In this document: positions 39,061-49,613 of the stretch, in pieces | How the letters are laid out: each line of letters begins with the position of its first letter | Numbering within the stretch: position 1 is the first letter of the stretch | Assembly (NCBI GenBank): GCA_029582165.1 | Contig: CM055876.1 | Location: 34,776,434-34,840,433 of the forward strand | Source: Portulaca oleracea | Taxonomy: Eukaryota; Streptophyta; Magnoliopsida; Caryophyllales; Portulacaceae | Reading direction: 5' to 3' | Length of the DNA stretch: 64,000 bases | Notes under the pieces: generated by a model | Seen by the model: the letters and a program-made list of their open reading frames with translations, nothing else | Told to the model about the DNA's origin: nothing | Databases searched by the model: none | Made by a program: the position numbers and the translations under genes

Positions 39061-42000
39061 TGTAAAACCCTGAAAAATCCAAAGATGTTGACCGTGACGT
39101 CGTTAGTAAATTAGGTTTGACTTCGTTATTTATTATTATTCGTTTGTGTTTTATTTTGCTAACACTTGAGCTCGTAGGATCGTGAGAGACTAACAAGGGT
39201 ATATCGGTAATTTCATGGGTTTAGTATAATTAGTTTTACTCTTTTTATTATTAGTATTACTATTAATATTATTGAGTTATGTGATTAATTACGTGAATAT
39301 TATTACTATGTGATTACTATTACTATTACGTGACTATTATTATTATTATTAGGTGATTATTATTATGTGACTACTATTAATATTATGTCTTTAGTATTAT
39401 TATAATTGTTATTATCTTTTAGTATTATTATGGGTGGTATTAATATTATTAATAATAGTATTGTTATTAGTATTAATTATTATTATTAGTTAGTAGTTTT
39501 AGTAGCTGTAATCTTCACCAGTATTAGAGTTTGTTATGGGATGGTTTTCATACGGTTAGAAGGGGTTGTTAGAGTTGGGTTAGGATTAAGATTAGGTTAA
39601 TAGGGAGATTAGGAGTAATAAACTAGCTTAATACTTTTCTTAAACAAAAGAAACATAGGTACACTCCTTCCTACCTCCCCTCTTCTCTCTGTCGTTCCCC
39701 TCAGCCACCGCCGCCGTCGGACCCTTGTCGGCTGCCACCCCGGACCCCAACAACCACCACGAACCACCACAGCCTTCCTTACTTCCCCTCTGCTCTCACT
39801 TTCGTCCTTCTCCCTCTCTCTTCGTTCGGTTCTTGCTCCGTCGCTTAGCCACCTGGGACCACTGCCATCGCTGCTCGGCGTCGAGTCGGCGCCGCGCACT
39901 GCAGGCCGTCGCCCATTCTCCCGAGCCGAAACAGTAAGCGTGTGATGTTGTTGCTGCCGTGCATCGAGGTTGATGATCGAGCGACCGAGCCGCGTAACAA
40001 AGCTCGTTTCTTGCTGCTATTGGGACGTTCATCGCACCACCGTCGTGCACCCCACCACCTTGTTGCCGTCGGAGCCGCCGCCCGCTGCCCATTTCGAGAA
40101 GACGTTGTTGCTGCTGTTGTTGCTTGTCGTGGCTGCTGTGTTCGACTCCGACCACGACCGCGATCCCACCAACGTTGCGACGACTCCGGCCACCGTCCGA
40201 CGACCACCCCGACGCACCCTCCGCCAACGACGTCACCGTAGCTCCGACCGCCGCCCGTTTTGTCCAGCTAGCCCATGCGTAAACCCTGAAACCTTCGATC
40301 TGTGTAGTTGTCACCATTCTGAGTATGTTATTACTATTATGTTTTATTATGATTACTTCTCTTATAATCTGGTTTTTGTATTGCCAGCATATTAGGCGTA
40401 TGATTAGGATACTACCATGATTAGGGTTAGTGTTATAATCTGTTTTATAAATTTTTTTTTATGCTTGTAAGTATGTCTACTATTCGTATGTGATTGATTA
40501 GGAGTGAGATTATTTAGTTATAATCTGAGTAATTTGCGTTTTGTTAGTAATATCATCATGCTTAAATTTAATCTTGTTAAATAAGTTAGGTTGATTGAAT
40601 TACTAAAGTTCGGTTCTTATTTACTAATTTATGATTTTTGATTAAATCTTGTATAAAGAAATTGGTTGTTGGGATTCTTGATTAGTAGTTTAAATGTTTA
40701 TATGTTCTTTATAGTTTATTCACATGTTCTTTAAGTTCCTTCTAGTTTATTGATTAAGAGATTCATGTTTAGGATAATGTTATTAATATTTCATGCATGC
40801 TTTTATGGTTAGTGATATTATTAAAGTGAATTCATGTTTTACAATTTGGTGATGATAGGAGGTTTGCTGTTTGGACCTTAGTTGGGTTAGGTTAATTACT
40901 TTGGACCTAAGTTACTATTTTAAACCCAAATTAGGACCCCGGGATCGGATTGGTGGAAGTTAGAACCGAATTTGTAAATTAAATCGAAACCGGTAACGGG
41001 ACAGTTTCGTTAGTGTCTAAAGATCGAGTCACCACGGCTAGCGTAGTTACCTTTTGATCGAGCCCTTTTAAATGGAGGTTCCCTTGGATGTTAGGAACCA
41101 TAGGAATTTTACGGATCGAACGTTTGACTTGTATAGCCCGAGTTATAACCGTTTTACCAGAACCTGTCAGAACTGGACCAATTGTGAAGATGAGTGTTTT
41201 TAGAGTTCTTCGGGACTGATTTGGGATTAGCCATCAACATAGAAGTTTTAGTAGACATCCTGAGGTTTCCGAAAAGTCCAGAACCAGACCCGTAGGATGT
41301 CAGGAAGTCGAGTTGTGACCCGTTTTATGTGAACGTTATAATCTGTCCTCTGCTTGCTTTTATTTATAAGAATTGTTGAGTGAAAATAATATGTGATCTT
41401 GTTATGTGTTTTCTTGGAGGTGTTAAGTGTAAATTCATAAATGATAGGAACCTAAGTGTTCCTAGGGGATGGGTTAGGTAGTTAATAGTTAATACTAACT
41501 TCGTTAGAACGCGTTTTGATTAGATAATTATTTTTATTCTAGGCCCGAGTTAGTGCGTGACGTTACTGAGCTCAAGTGTGTTCTCCTTTTTGCTGTGCTG
41601 TGAAGTATATCAGGTAATGTCTATGCTCTAATCCCCACTGGGATGCTATTTAAATGTGTTTTAATGTTTTCTAATCTGTTTTGATAATTGCATCCCGAAA
41701 GGGGACTTTTGGTGGAAATATGACCATCTGTTTTGGATAACTGTTGTAATCATTGTACCTTGTTTTATGAATGGAGAAATTGAGATGGTCTTTTATTAGT
41801 GGTTTTATTATTGATTTTGATAATCTGGGTTGGGTTTGACTTGAGAGTGTGAGATGAGTTTGATTAATGAATTAATAATTCAAAGTGGAAACATTAAGCG
41901 GGTTGTTGTTTTGATGCCTTTGAGAGACTAATATTCATGCGGGTGATAACCCTGAGACCAGGATTCGATGCCTGTATGGGTTATGTGCCAGGAGATCAGG

Positions 42001-42819
42001 GTTTCATCCCTGATATAGGATAGATGTTATGATACCCTTGGTGGGCGACTGTTTGATGCCTTTGAGAGGCTAATATTCATGCGGGTGATAACCCTGAGAC
42101 CAGGATTCGATGCCTGTATGGGTTATGTGCCAGGAGATCAGGGTTTCATCCCTGATATAGGATAGATGTTATGATACCCTTGGTGGGCGACTGTTTGATG
42201 CCTTTGAGAGGCTAATATTCATGCGGGTGATAACCCTGAGATCAGGATTCGATGCCTGTATGGGTTATGTGCCAGGAGATCAGGGTTTCATCCCTGATAT
42301 AGGATAGTTTTTATGATGCCTTTGGTAGGCGATGTTCTTTTTGGGATTTGATATCCCGCCTGCAAATTAAAATATGGATTGGATGGGTTGAGGAAAACAG
42401 TTAAGGGTTAAAGGTTTGAGAAATGGTTTGACTTGTTCCCTCTCCCTAAAATGAATTGAAATGATCTTAAACTGTTTTAAACGTTAGGGGTAGACATTAT
42501 TGAGATTTCCCCCTCATTTTTGAAATGTTTTGTTTTCAGGTGAAGATCTAAATGTTAGGGACGGGAATTAGAAGTGAGGACGACGAGTCTAGAAGTCCTT
42601 GAATCTTTTTATTTTGTTGTCGTTATGATGTCTTAAAGTTTTGTTTTGAGTTGTTAGTAGTTACCGTTAGCAGACAGTTGTGTTTTCCTTTCTCGCCTTG
42701 TGTTCCTTCGGGGATACGGCAGTGACGCCCAAACTGAATTTGAAGTCTTCCGCTAAGTTTTGTCTGTTAATGTTAGTTTGACTTTGACTTTTCTATAATT
42801 GAATTTTCGGGGCGTTACA
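39061..42819. mobile_element. Solo-LTR-like element, 3.76 kb
   Basis: The element starts tgtaaaaccctgaaaaatcc and ends cggggcgttaca, so it has TG...CA ends with a short imperfect inverted repeat. A 5-bp duplication agtat flanks it (39056-39060 and 42820-42824), as for LTR retrotransposons. I find no second long direct repeat, primer-binding site, or gag/pol frame, so it is best read as a very long solo LTR left by LTR-LTR recombination. It includes a GC-rich block (39660-40280) and three 142-bp tandem repeats. A large non-autonomous LTR derivative is the alternative. Confidence 0.75.
41913..42338. repeat. Three 142-bp tandem repeats in the LTR-like element
   Basis: Units begin with gatgcctttgagag at 41913, 42055 and 42197, and are nearly identical. 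Each contains 'catgcgggtgataaccctga' and 'ggagatcagggtttcatccc', which are partly self-complementary phrases (ctgagaccaggattcgatgcctg / ggagatcagggtttcatccctg). A truncated fourth start is seen at about 42317. Confidence 0.95.
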
Positions 42820-43064
42820 AGTATAGTTGATGCGATAAGTAAGGAGAGAAAATGTAAAAAAATAGATGAGAAAGTGATGAGAGAAAAAAAAGTATAGTTG
42901 ATGTGGTAACTAAAGTAGAATATAATATGATAAAATATGAAAGAATATTGAGTGATATGATGAATTATGGTATCATACCACACCGCACTGCACTGAATAA
43001 AAGAAGGTTGTCTTGCTCTACTACCACACCACATACATAAAATGTAGAATTAAAACAAAATGAA

Positions 43065-43270
43065 TCTTGTTCTTTGGATTAGTAACTCTTTCTAATCCAA
43101 TTTGATCCGATCCAATCCAATCCAATTCAATCCAATCCAAACCTTACACAATTTTTCAAAAAAAATCATCTCTAAAAATACAATTTCTCAAAAAAGCATC
43201 ATAATTTATTCAATCTAATCCAATCAATCAATCAATCCAAACTTCATTTTATGCCATCCAAATAACAGGG
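43065..43270. mobile_element. MITE of the 'ttctttggattag' family
   Basis: It starts cttgttctttggattag and ends atccaaataacagggcc. The interior runs of 'aatccaatccaa' and 'caatttttcaaaaaaaatca' are the reverse complement of the copy at 17517-17688. Confidence 0.65.
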
Positions 43271-44399
43271 CCGAAGTGTAAAGACAAAGCAAATCACAAT
43301 TGACATACAATAATTGTTGTTAGGGACCCACTTGAGGACTTCACTTAGAGTTACGTCAATCTCACTTCCAAATTAAGATGTCCTTTTTCACTATTTTTAA
43401 TTTACAACTTCCCCTCATTTGGGTATCATTATGCTAATTAAATCTTACTTTAATCTCCAATTGGAGAATGACATTCCCCCGTGAAATCCAACCAAAAGCC
43501 ACCAGAAAGATTACATGAAAGATTCCCCAAACACATAAATAAACACTGTTTTACGTAACACTCCAAATTTCCCCAAACTTTAATGTATTGATAATGATGA
43601 TTATTATTTTTCCTATTGGGATATGAGTATGAATTAATAAATAATCAATCAATAGTTTCTGGTTGCATCCGAAACTTGATTCGCATTTGAGATCCCGCCT
43701 AAAAAAGATGAGCCTAAACTTAATAAACCGTTATTATCTTTTTATTATTTAGAGTCTTATGTAATGTTGAAAGAGTTCAATATCAGCTCAAAAGTATAAC
43801 CCCTGGTATAAAATCTTATAAACATAAAACTTTATAAGACAAACACACTCGCATTGCCAAACCTACATAACATACCGACAAAAGATAGAAACGAATTCAT
43901 ACACCGACTCCGTACATGACGTCTCGGGTTAAACATAAAGGATTCGACTTTAAGCCACCAGTACAAATTAAGCCTTGTTTGTTGTTTCTAATTCTAATTG
44001 AAATAACATATCATAAACATCAAAACAAATAATAATTTTGAGCCGTAGAAAATATTTTTATAGATAATAAGAACCTTTTAAAATATTATTTTTTTTGAAA
44101 GGTTTTTAATTTAAAATCTTTTACAAAATTATGGATGACAATGAAACAATCTACCAATATGATTTGTCTCAATCCAAATCTTAAACAGTCATATAGTAAT
44201 TCAATTATAGCCTTGAAAAAGAGGGAAAAAATGATTCTGAGTCACTCCCAAGCTTCAGATTTGTACAGAGGTGTAGTAGTAGTAAATTTATATAAGCAAA
44301 GAAGAAAGAGGATTTAGGAAGCATAAATTAGGATGAATCATACGCCCAAACTTACCCAACTCAACCACCCCATCCGACACTTCACAGCTCACACTCAGA

Positions 44400-45649
44400 T
44401 CTAATACCTCCACCATACTTCACGTTCTTCAATTTTAAACCCCTCAAATTTCTCAAACTTTTCTTCTTCATTTCTGTTATTGTTAGAGACAGAGATATAG
44501 ATAGATGCAGAATCTTGCAGAAGAGGTGAGTTTTTGTCCATTTTTTTTTGTGGTTGGAGGGGGGGGGGGATTGGAAATTCTCACTTGGGTTGTCTTGTTT
44601 GTGCTGAATTGAAAAGGGTGAAGCTCAAATTTTGATTTTGGATTGAGTTTTAGGCTATTTGGAGCTTGCAAAGTGATATCCCCTGTTGTAGAATTAGCTG
44701 CTATTGAAAGTTTTGTTGATTGTTTGATGGTAATTTTCATCAGGGATGTCTTAAATTGTGTTCAATTGAAATGGGTTAAGTTCCTTTTTATCATTTTTTT
44801 TTCATCAATGATAATTTAGAGCTTGCCAGTGAAGTGATATCCCCTGTTGTGGAATTAGTTGCTGTTGAACATTAGGTGCCAAGTTTTGTTGATTGTTTGT
44901 TGATAATTTTCATCTGGGTTGTCTTAAATTGTGCTGAATTGAGAAGGGTGAAGCTCAAATTTTGTTTTTTCATTGAGTTTTAGACTATTTGGAGCTTGCC
45001 ATTGAAGTGATATCCCCTGTTGTAGAATTGGTTGCTATTGAACATTAGGTGCCAAGTTTTGTTGATTGTTTGACGTAATTTTCATCTGGGTTGTCTTAAA
45101 TTGTGTTGAATTGAAATGGGTGAAGTTCCTTTTTATCATTTTTTTCATCATTAACAATTTAGAGCTTGGGAAGTTCTCTGTTACATGATTACTTGTATTT
45201 CTCTCCTTTTTGGGTCTGATTGGTGAGTGAAATTATTTATCTTGTGATATAATTCTGTCCCTGATATGATTAAAGTTGAAGTGCAAATCTGTTATGATTT
45301 CTGGGATTGATTTTTTTTTTTTTTATTCCCTCTGTCTGGATGATTTTGATTTCTTGGATTTATCATCGCTTTCTGTCATCTTTTACAGCAGAAAATTACC
45401 TTTTTTTAATTGCCCAAATCATGCATTTATATATGCAGAAATATGCATGATTTTGACTACATGATTGATTTGTGTCCTTGAATGGAAAGGAAAGCAACTC
45501 ATGCTATAAAACCCAAAGATTCTTTTCCTTTGCTCTCTTGTTAAGACATTCTGTGTCTAGACTTATCCAAGTTCTGCTTCTCTTCTGATGTATTACATAT
45601 ACTTTGCAGAAACTTTGATATATCTGTGTGAATAGTATCAGTTACAATA
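44400..45649 (+). promoter_or_regulatory. Probable 5' UTR exon and 5' UTR intron of the GH79 gene
   Basis: A CT-rich leader-like stretch (44390-44524) ends at the donor aagag|gtgagt. The next convincing acceptor is tttgcag at about 45603-45609, 40 bp before the start codon. If right, the gene has a ~1.1-kb leader intron. Within it, 44578-45165 contains three to four degenerate direct repeats of ~160 bp ('ttggagcttgc', 'gtgatatcccctgttgtag', 'ttttgttgattgttt'). Leader introns often raise plant gene expression, but nothing here proves that. Confidence 0.5.
44578..45165 (+). repeat. Degenerate ~160-bp direct repeats in the leader intron
   Basis: The phrase 'agtgatatcccctgttgt' occurs near 44675, 44835 and 45007. 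'tgtcttaaattgtg(t/c)tgaattgaaa' and 'ttttgttgattgtttg' recur with the same period. The copies have diverged by small indels, so this is an old local tandem duplication. Confidence 0.85.
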
Positions 45650-48455
45650 ATGGGAAAGCAGCTGCTCTTATTATTCTCCTTCCTGGCTTGCCTTCCTGCT
45701 ATTTTGGCTCAAGACATTTCGACTGCTGGTTTGAGCATCGATGGAAGCCGTTCTATCGCTGAAACCGATGAGAACTTTGTCTGTGCGACCATCGATTGGT
45801 GGCCTCATAATAAGTGCAACTACAACCAGTGCCCATGGGGATACACTTCCATAATGAATCTGGTATTGTATTTGTTCTTCTTAATGTTATAAACTAGTTT
45901 CGTAGAACCATCTCAACCAAAAGTTTAAGCTGATAATTGAAGACCCAACGATGGTTTTTATACGCTAACATGCTTACTCTCAGAAGGGAATATAGAGGAT
46001 GCAATGTTTGACAGTTGGTTTGTGTATTGTGCAGAACTTATCCCATCCTCTTCTTGCGAAAGCAGTCCAAGGTGAGACCGGTTTTTAACCCTTTTGCATG
46101 ATTTCAACAAGCATGGGTTGTGGATCACAAGTTAGTCTCTTATGTAGCGCTCTTCTTCTTTGTTTGTCTAATTTGACAGCCTTCACACATCTGAGGATTA
46201 GGCTCGGGGGTTCGTTGGAAGATCAGGTTGTATATGGTGTTCCAAGTTTAAAACTCCCTTGCCATCCATTTTGGAAGCAGCGAGACGGCTTGTTTGGGTT
46301 TTCCAGAGGATGTCTGCACTTGACTCGTTGGGATGCACTGAATCACTTCTTCAGTGAGACGGGGTACGATAATGTATGTCAGTCTGTTACATTCTACATC
46401 ATCTGCATTCTTAAACTAACTGTAGGGTAAAACATTTCTGCACAGAGCAGTGGTAACCTTCAGTTTGAATGCGCTCTATGGAAGAAGAAAAGCAAAAAAT
46501 GGTGCATGGATTGGATCTTGGGATCCTAGCAATGCTTACGACTTCATGAAGTACACGATTTCAAAGGGTTACGAGATTGATTCGTGGGAATTCGGTATGC
46601 TTCTTGGAGTATATCTTTGATTCTCAAAACAGTTGACAGTTCAGATGTTCATGATCAGCAAAATGTGTGTTTTTTTTTTTTGCAAGGTAATGAACTGAGT
46701 GGAAGTGGCGTTGGTGCAAGAGTTGATGCAAAACAATATAGCGAAGATTTGATCAAGTTAAACAGGATTATCGGTGAATTGTACGAAAAATCAAGCTCAA
46801 AACCTTCACTATTAGCACCAGGAGGATTTTTTGAGAAGGAATGGTTCGCCGAGCTTCTTAAGGTGACAGGGCATGGAGTTGTCAATGCTGTAACACATCA
46901 TATCTATGATCTCGGTGCAGGTGGGTAAGTTTGTGTGGTCTATTTCCCATTTTTTCATCCATTGTGTAGGGTTTAACCTCTAATTCTCATTTTATCATGT
47001 CAATGAACCCTAAATCCATCCTTTTACATGCATTCATTTCAATGTAGATTCCATTTATGTGAATTAGGTAGGAAAATCTGCATCAAGAAGCAGATACTGA
47101 TATTTTCTTTGTATGTATATTTCAGGCGATGATCCTAGCCTTTCGAAAAAGATACTGGATCCTGCTCACTTGGGTAGGGTATCGACAACATTCGACAATC
47201 TGAATCAAACAATCCGAGACTTTGGACCCTGGACTTCTGCTTGGGTTGGTGAAGCTGGTGGTGCTTATAACAGTGGAGGTCGTCTTGTTTCAGACAGCTT
47301 CATCAACAGCTTTTGGTAACTTAACTTGTCTTCTTAGTTCCAAGCATTCCCTCCATGTTCCTTGGCATTTTCAATCGAAACCAGTCACTTCGAATTTTTC
47401 AATTCACGGGCAAGACTGCTACATCAGATCAAATGCATCAACCCGGAATAGTTGTGGACCTGTGGTTGTCATTTTGGTTTCAAATTTCGAAAAGTCGTGT
47501 TCAAAATGCAAAATTCTAAGCCTAAGTTAAAGGCTAGTTTTTAGAGTCAGATTGACAGATCTAAGTTTCACACTTTCACTCTATGGTTAGGTATTTGAAC
47601 CAACTGGGACTATCTGCTTCATACAACACCAAAGTGTACTGTCGACAGACACTCATTGGTGGTAACTATGGCCTTCTCAATACAACCACATTCGTTCCCA
47701 ACCCAGATTTCTACAGGTAACAAACCCTACAAACCTTCACAAAGTTTGGGTCCGTTTGATTCGATCATTATAATCAATAGTCATATTGAATTCTATTTCG
47801 CATCCAGCGCGCTTCTGTTTAACCGGTTGATGGGACAGAAGGTCCTTCTGGTTGACATCGATGCTTTACCTCATCTACGCTCGTACGCTCACTGCACAAA
47901 AGGAAGAGTAAGTCTTTCTTGCTCTTATGTACTCCTTCCTTCCCATTTTATCGTCAGACAAACTTTGAAACTAGGACTAGTAATTTCTCAACATATACAA
48001 TGTTCTACTGTATGAAAGTACTATCATCAAATTTGTAATAAAAAATACTATCACAACAGGCCGGTATAACTTTACTCCTGATCAACCTGAGCAATCAGAC
48101 AAGTTTTATTGCCAAAGTGGAGAACACGATGAACAAGGGTTCGCACTTAGGCAACCGAGTTCTTTCCAAAGAGGTTTCCTTCACAGACAGAGTGAAGAAG
48201 CTGGTTTCTTGGGTCGGAAGCAACGCATCAGACGGGCGAATGCAAAGAGAAGAATACCATTTGACCGCGAAAGACGGGGACCTACACAGCCAAACAATGG
48301 CGCTGAACGGGAAGCCATTGGAGATATCAGAAAGCGGAGAAATTCCGAGTTTAGAACCGGTTCTTGTCAGTGTGAATTCGCCTTTGTATGTCTCTCCCTT
48401 GTCGATTGCCTTTGTAGTTTTCCCCAACTTTGATGCTCCAGCATGTAACTTGTGA
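45650..48455 (+). CDS. GH79 heparanase-like beta-glucuronidase (AtGUS-like), nine exons
   Basis: Exons 45650-45862, 46035-46071, 46180-46363, 46446-46594, 46687-46920, 47126-47315, 47591-47716, 47808-47907 and 48060-48455 give about 542 residues, the usual length of plant GH79 proteins. Residues 1-20 (MGKQLLLLFSFLACLPAILA) are a signal peptide. Family landmarks are CATIDWWP, LRIRLGGSLED, GFSRGCLHLTRWD, the acid/base glutamate in GNELSG, the nucleophile glutamate in WVGEAGGAYNSG, and CRQTLIGGNYGLLN; both catalytic residues are intact. The C-terminal beta-domain (EEYHLTAKDGDLHSQTMALN) is complete. Plant members act in the cell wall, trimming glucuronic acid from arabinogalactan proteins. Asn-x-Ser/Thr sites such as NQT and NTTT allow N-glycosylation. 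Exons 2-9 are separated by introns of about 80-280 bp. Confidence 0.92.
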
Positions 48456-49613
48456 TCTTCCCAAACAATATGGGATGTCATATAGACTCTTTAGTTACAC
48501 ATATGTTAGTTGTGAGATTATGATTTGTGTCTAGAAGTTGTCTTATAAGAGCAACTGTAATTATAGATTGCCCAAATTTCTGTAACTACTGGTTATGATC
48601 GAAGAATAAGGTTGATGATTACAGGTTACCTTTGTATTTAATCGTATGCTTCCTTTTTTTTGGCATTTGTTTTTTTGTTTTTGTCTTTGTTTTGAGTATG
48701 TTGACTTATTCATGAGGAGATATGATTAACTTATCATAACGTATATTTGTATGTGAGATGGTCTTACGATAACTTATCATAAGACTGACTCAGATCAGAA
48801 TAGAGGGTTCAAGATTCATTATTGCTTGAAGCAAAATGACAAATTTGGTGATTCTATATATCCTTATTTATTGAACTAGTTTTAAAGAATTTATTTATTA
48901 TCAAAATTTATAAAAAAAAAAAAACATTTTTACAATATAAGGTTAAAAAAACACTCATACTAAGAGTGCATTTGGTTGGTCAAAAGCCTCGGTAAAATGG
49001 TCAATTTTCTCACGTTGACTTATTTTCCCCATGTTTGAGTGTAGGTTGACCTTGAGAAAAATTCTACGAGGGGCCACCATTTCCTACATTTTCTTAGGGA
49101 AAATTTCCTGGGGGGGTGCTTAGAGGAACTTTTTTTTATCAGACAAATCTTTCCCATAGAAAATTTCTCATGAAAAAATGTAACCTTAAATCTATAATTA
49201 TGTGAACTATGTAACCTTACTAAAAGTGTCTTCAGAGCAAGGTTTTCTATCCACAATTTCATGTCTTTTGTTGTTTTGTATTCATTGAGACAACAAATAA
49301 TCCATTCCAACATAATACTCATGATTGATTGCAAATTTGCTACTACTAGGGTGTTGATTCAAGACATATATATGCAAAGAATAATAGGCAAAAGATATAA
49401 TTCTTGTATCAGAAATTCTGTCAAACACAGTAAATTTGAGCTTAAGCTTGTTTATCCATAACAAAGACAAACAAATACAGAAATGTAGCAAAACAACTAA
49501 ACAAAACTGCTCCTGGATAGTTTAACCTCACAACATACTACAAATGATAATGTTCCTAGGGCACACAGACAATCTTTCACCCTTCGTAACAAAATCGTAG
49601 GGCGATTAATAGA
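48456..49613. other. Convergent 3' ends of the GH79 and UTP18 genes
   Basis: The two genes face each other over 1.16 kb. 48456-48750 is the likely GH79 3' UTR. A MITE of the gtgcgtttggtt family fills 48964-49185. 49460-49613 is the likely UTP18 3' UTR. No further gene is seen. Confidence 0.5.
48964..49185. mobile_element. MITE of the 'gtgcgtttggtt' family
   Basis: It begins gagtgcatttggttggtc after TAA. The phrases 'aaaatggtcaattttct', 'gttgacttattttccccatg' and 'gggaaaatttcc' match the copy at 18047-18303 in the same order. The right end is eroded. Confidence 0.7.

Larger units (their letters stand above)
38961..43013. mobile_element. PIF/Harbinger-like MITE split by a solo-LTR-like insertion
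   Basis: The left part, 38961-39060, begins gtccctgttcttttgttcgg after TTA. The right part resumes at 42820 and ends near 43013 with caccgcactgcactgaataa and aaagaag. The two parts join across the 5-bp duplication agtat, and both read like the rest of the family. The right end is eroded, so its edge is approximate. Confidence 0.75.
37331..44400. other. Repeat-rich intergenic region
   Basis: About 7 kb without a supportable host gene. It holds Harbinger-like MITEs (37734-37990, 38173-38438, a split copy 38961-43013), a TA microsatellite near 38778-38822, a 3.76-kb solo-LTR-like element (39061-42819) and another MITE (43065-43270). 43271-44400 is AT-rich and grades into the promoter of the GH79 gene. 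Open frames at 39609-40395 fall in a GC-rich part of the LTR-like element and show no family similarity. Confidence 0.6.

Noticed and set aside
39609..40395. Overlapping 100-170-codon frames on both strands in GC-rich DNA
   Set aside because: They lie within the solo-LTR-like element, are Arg/Ser/Gln-rich with no motif, and exist in many frames at once as expected for GC-rich sequence.
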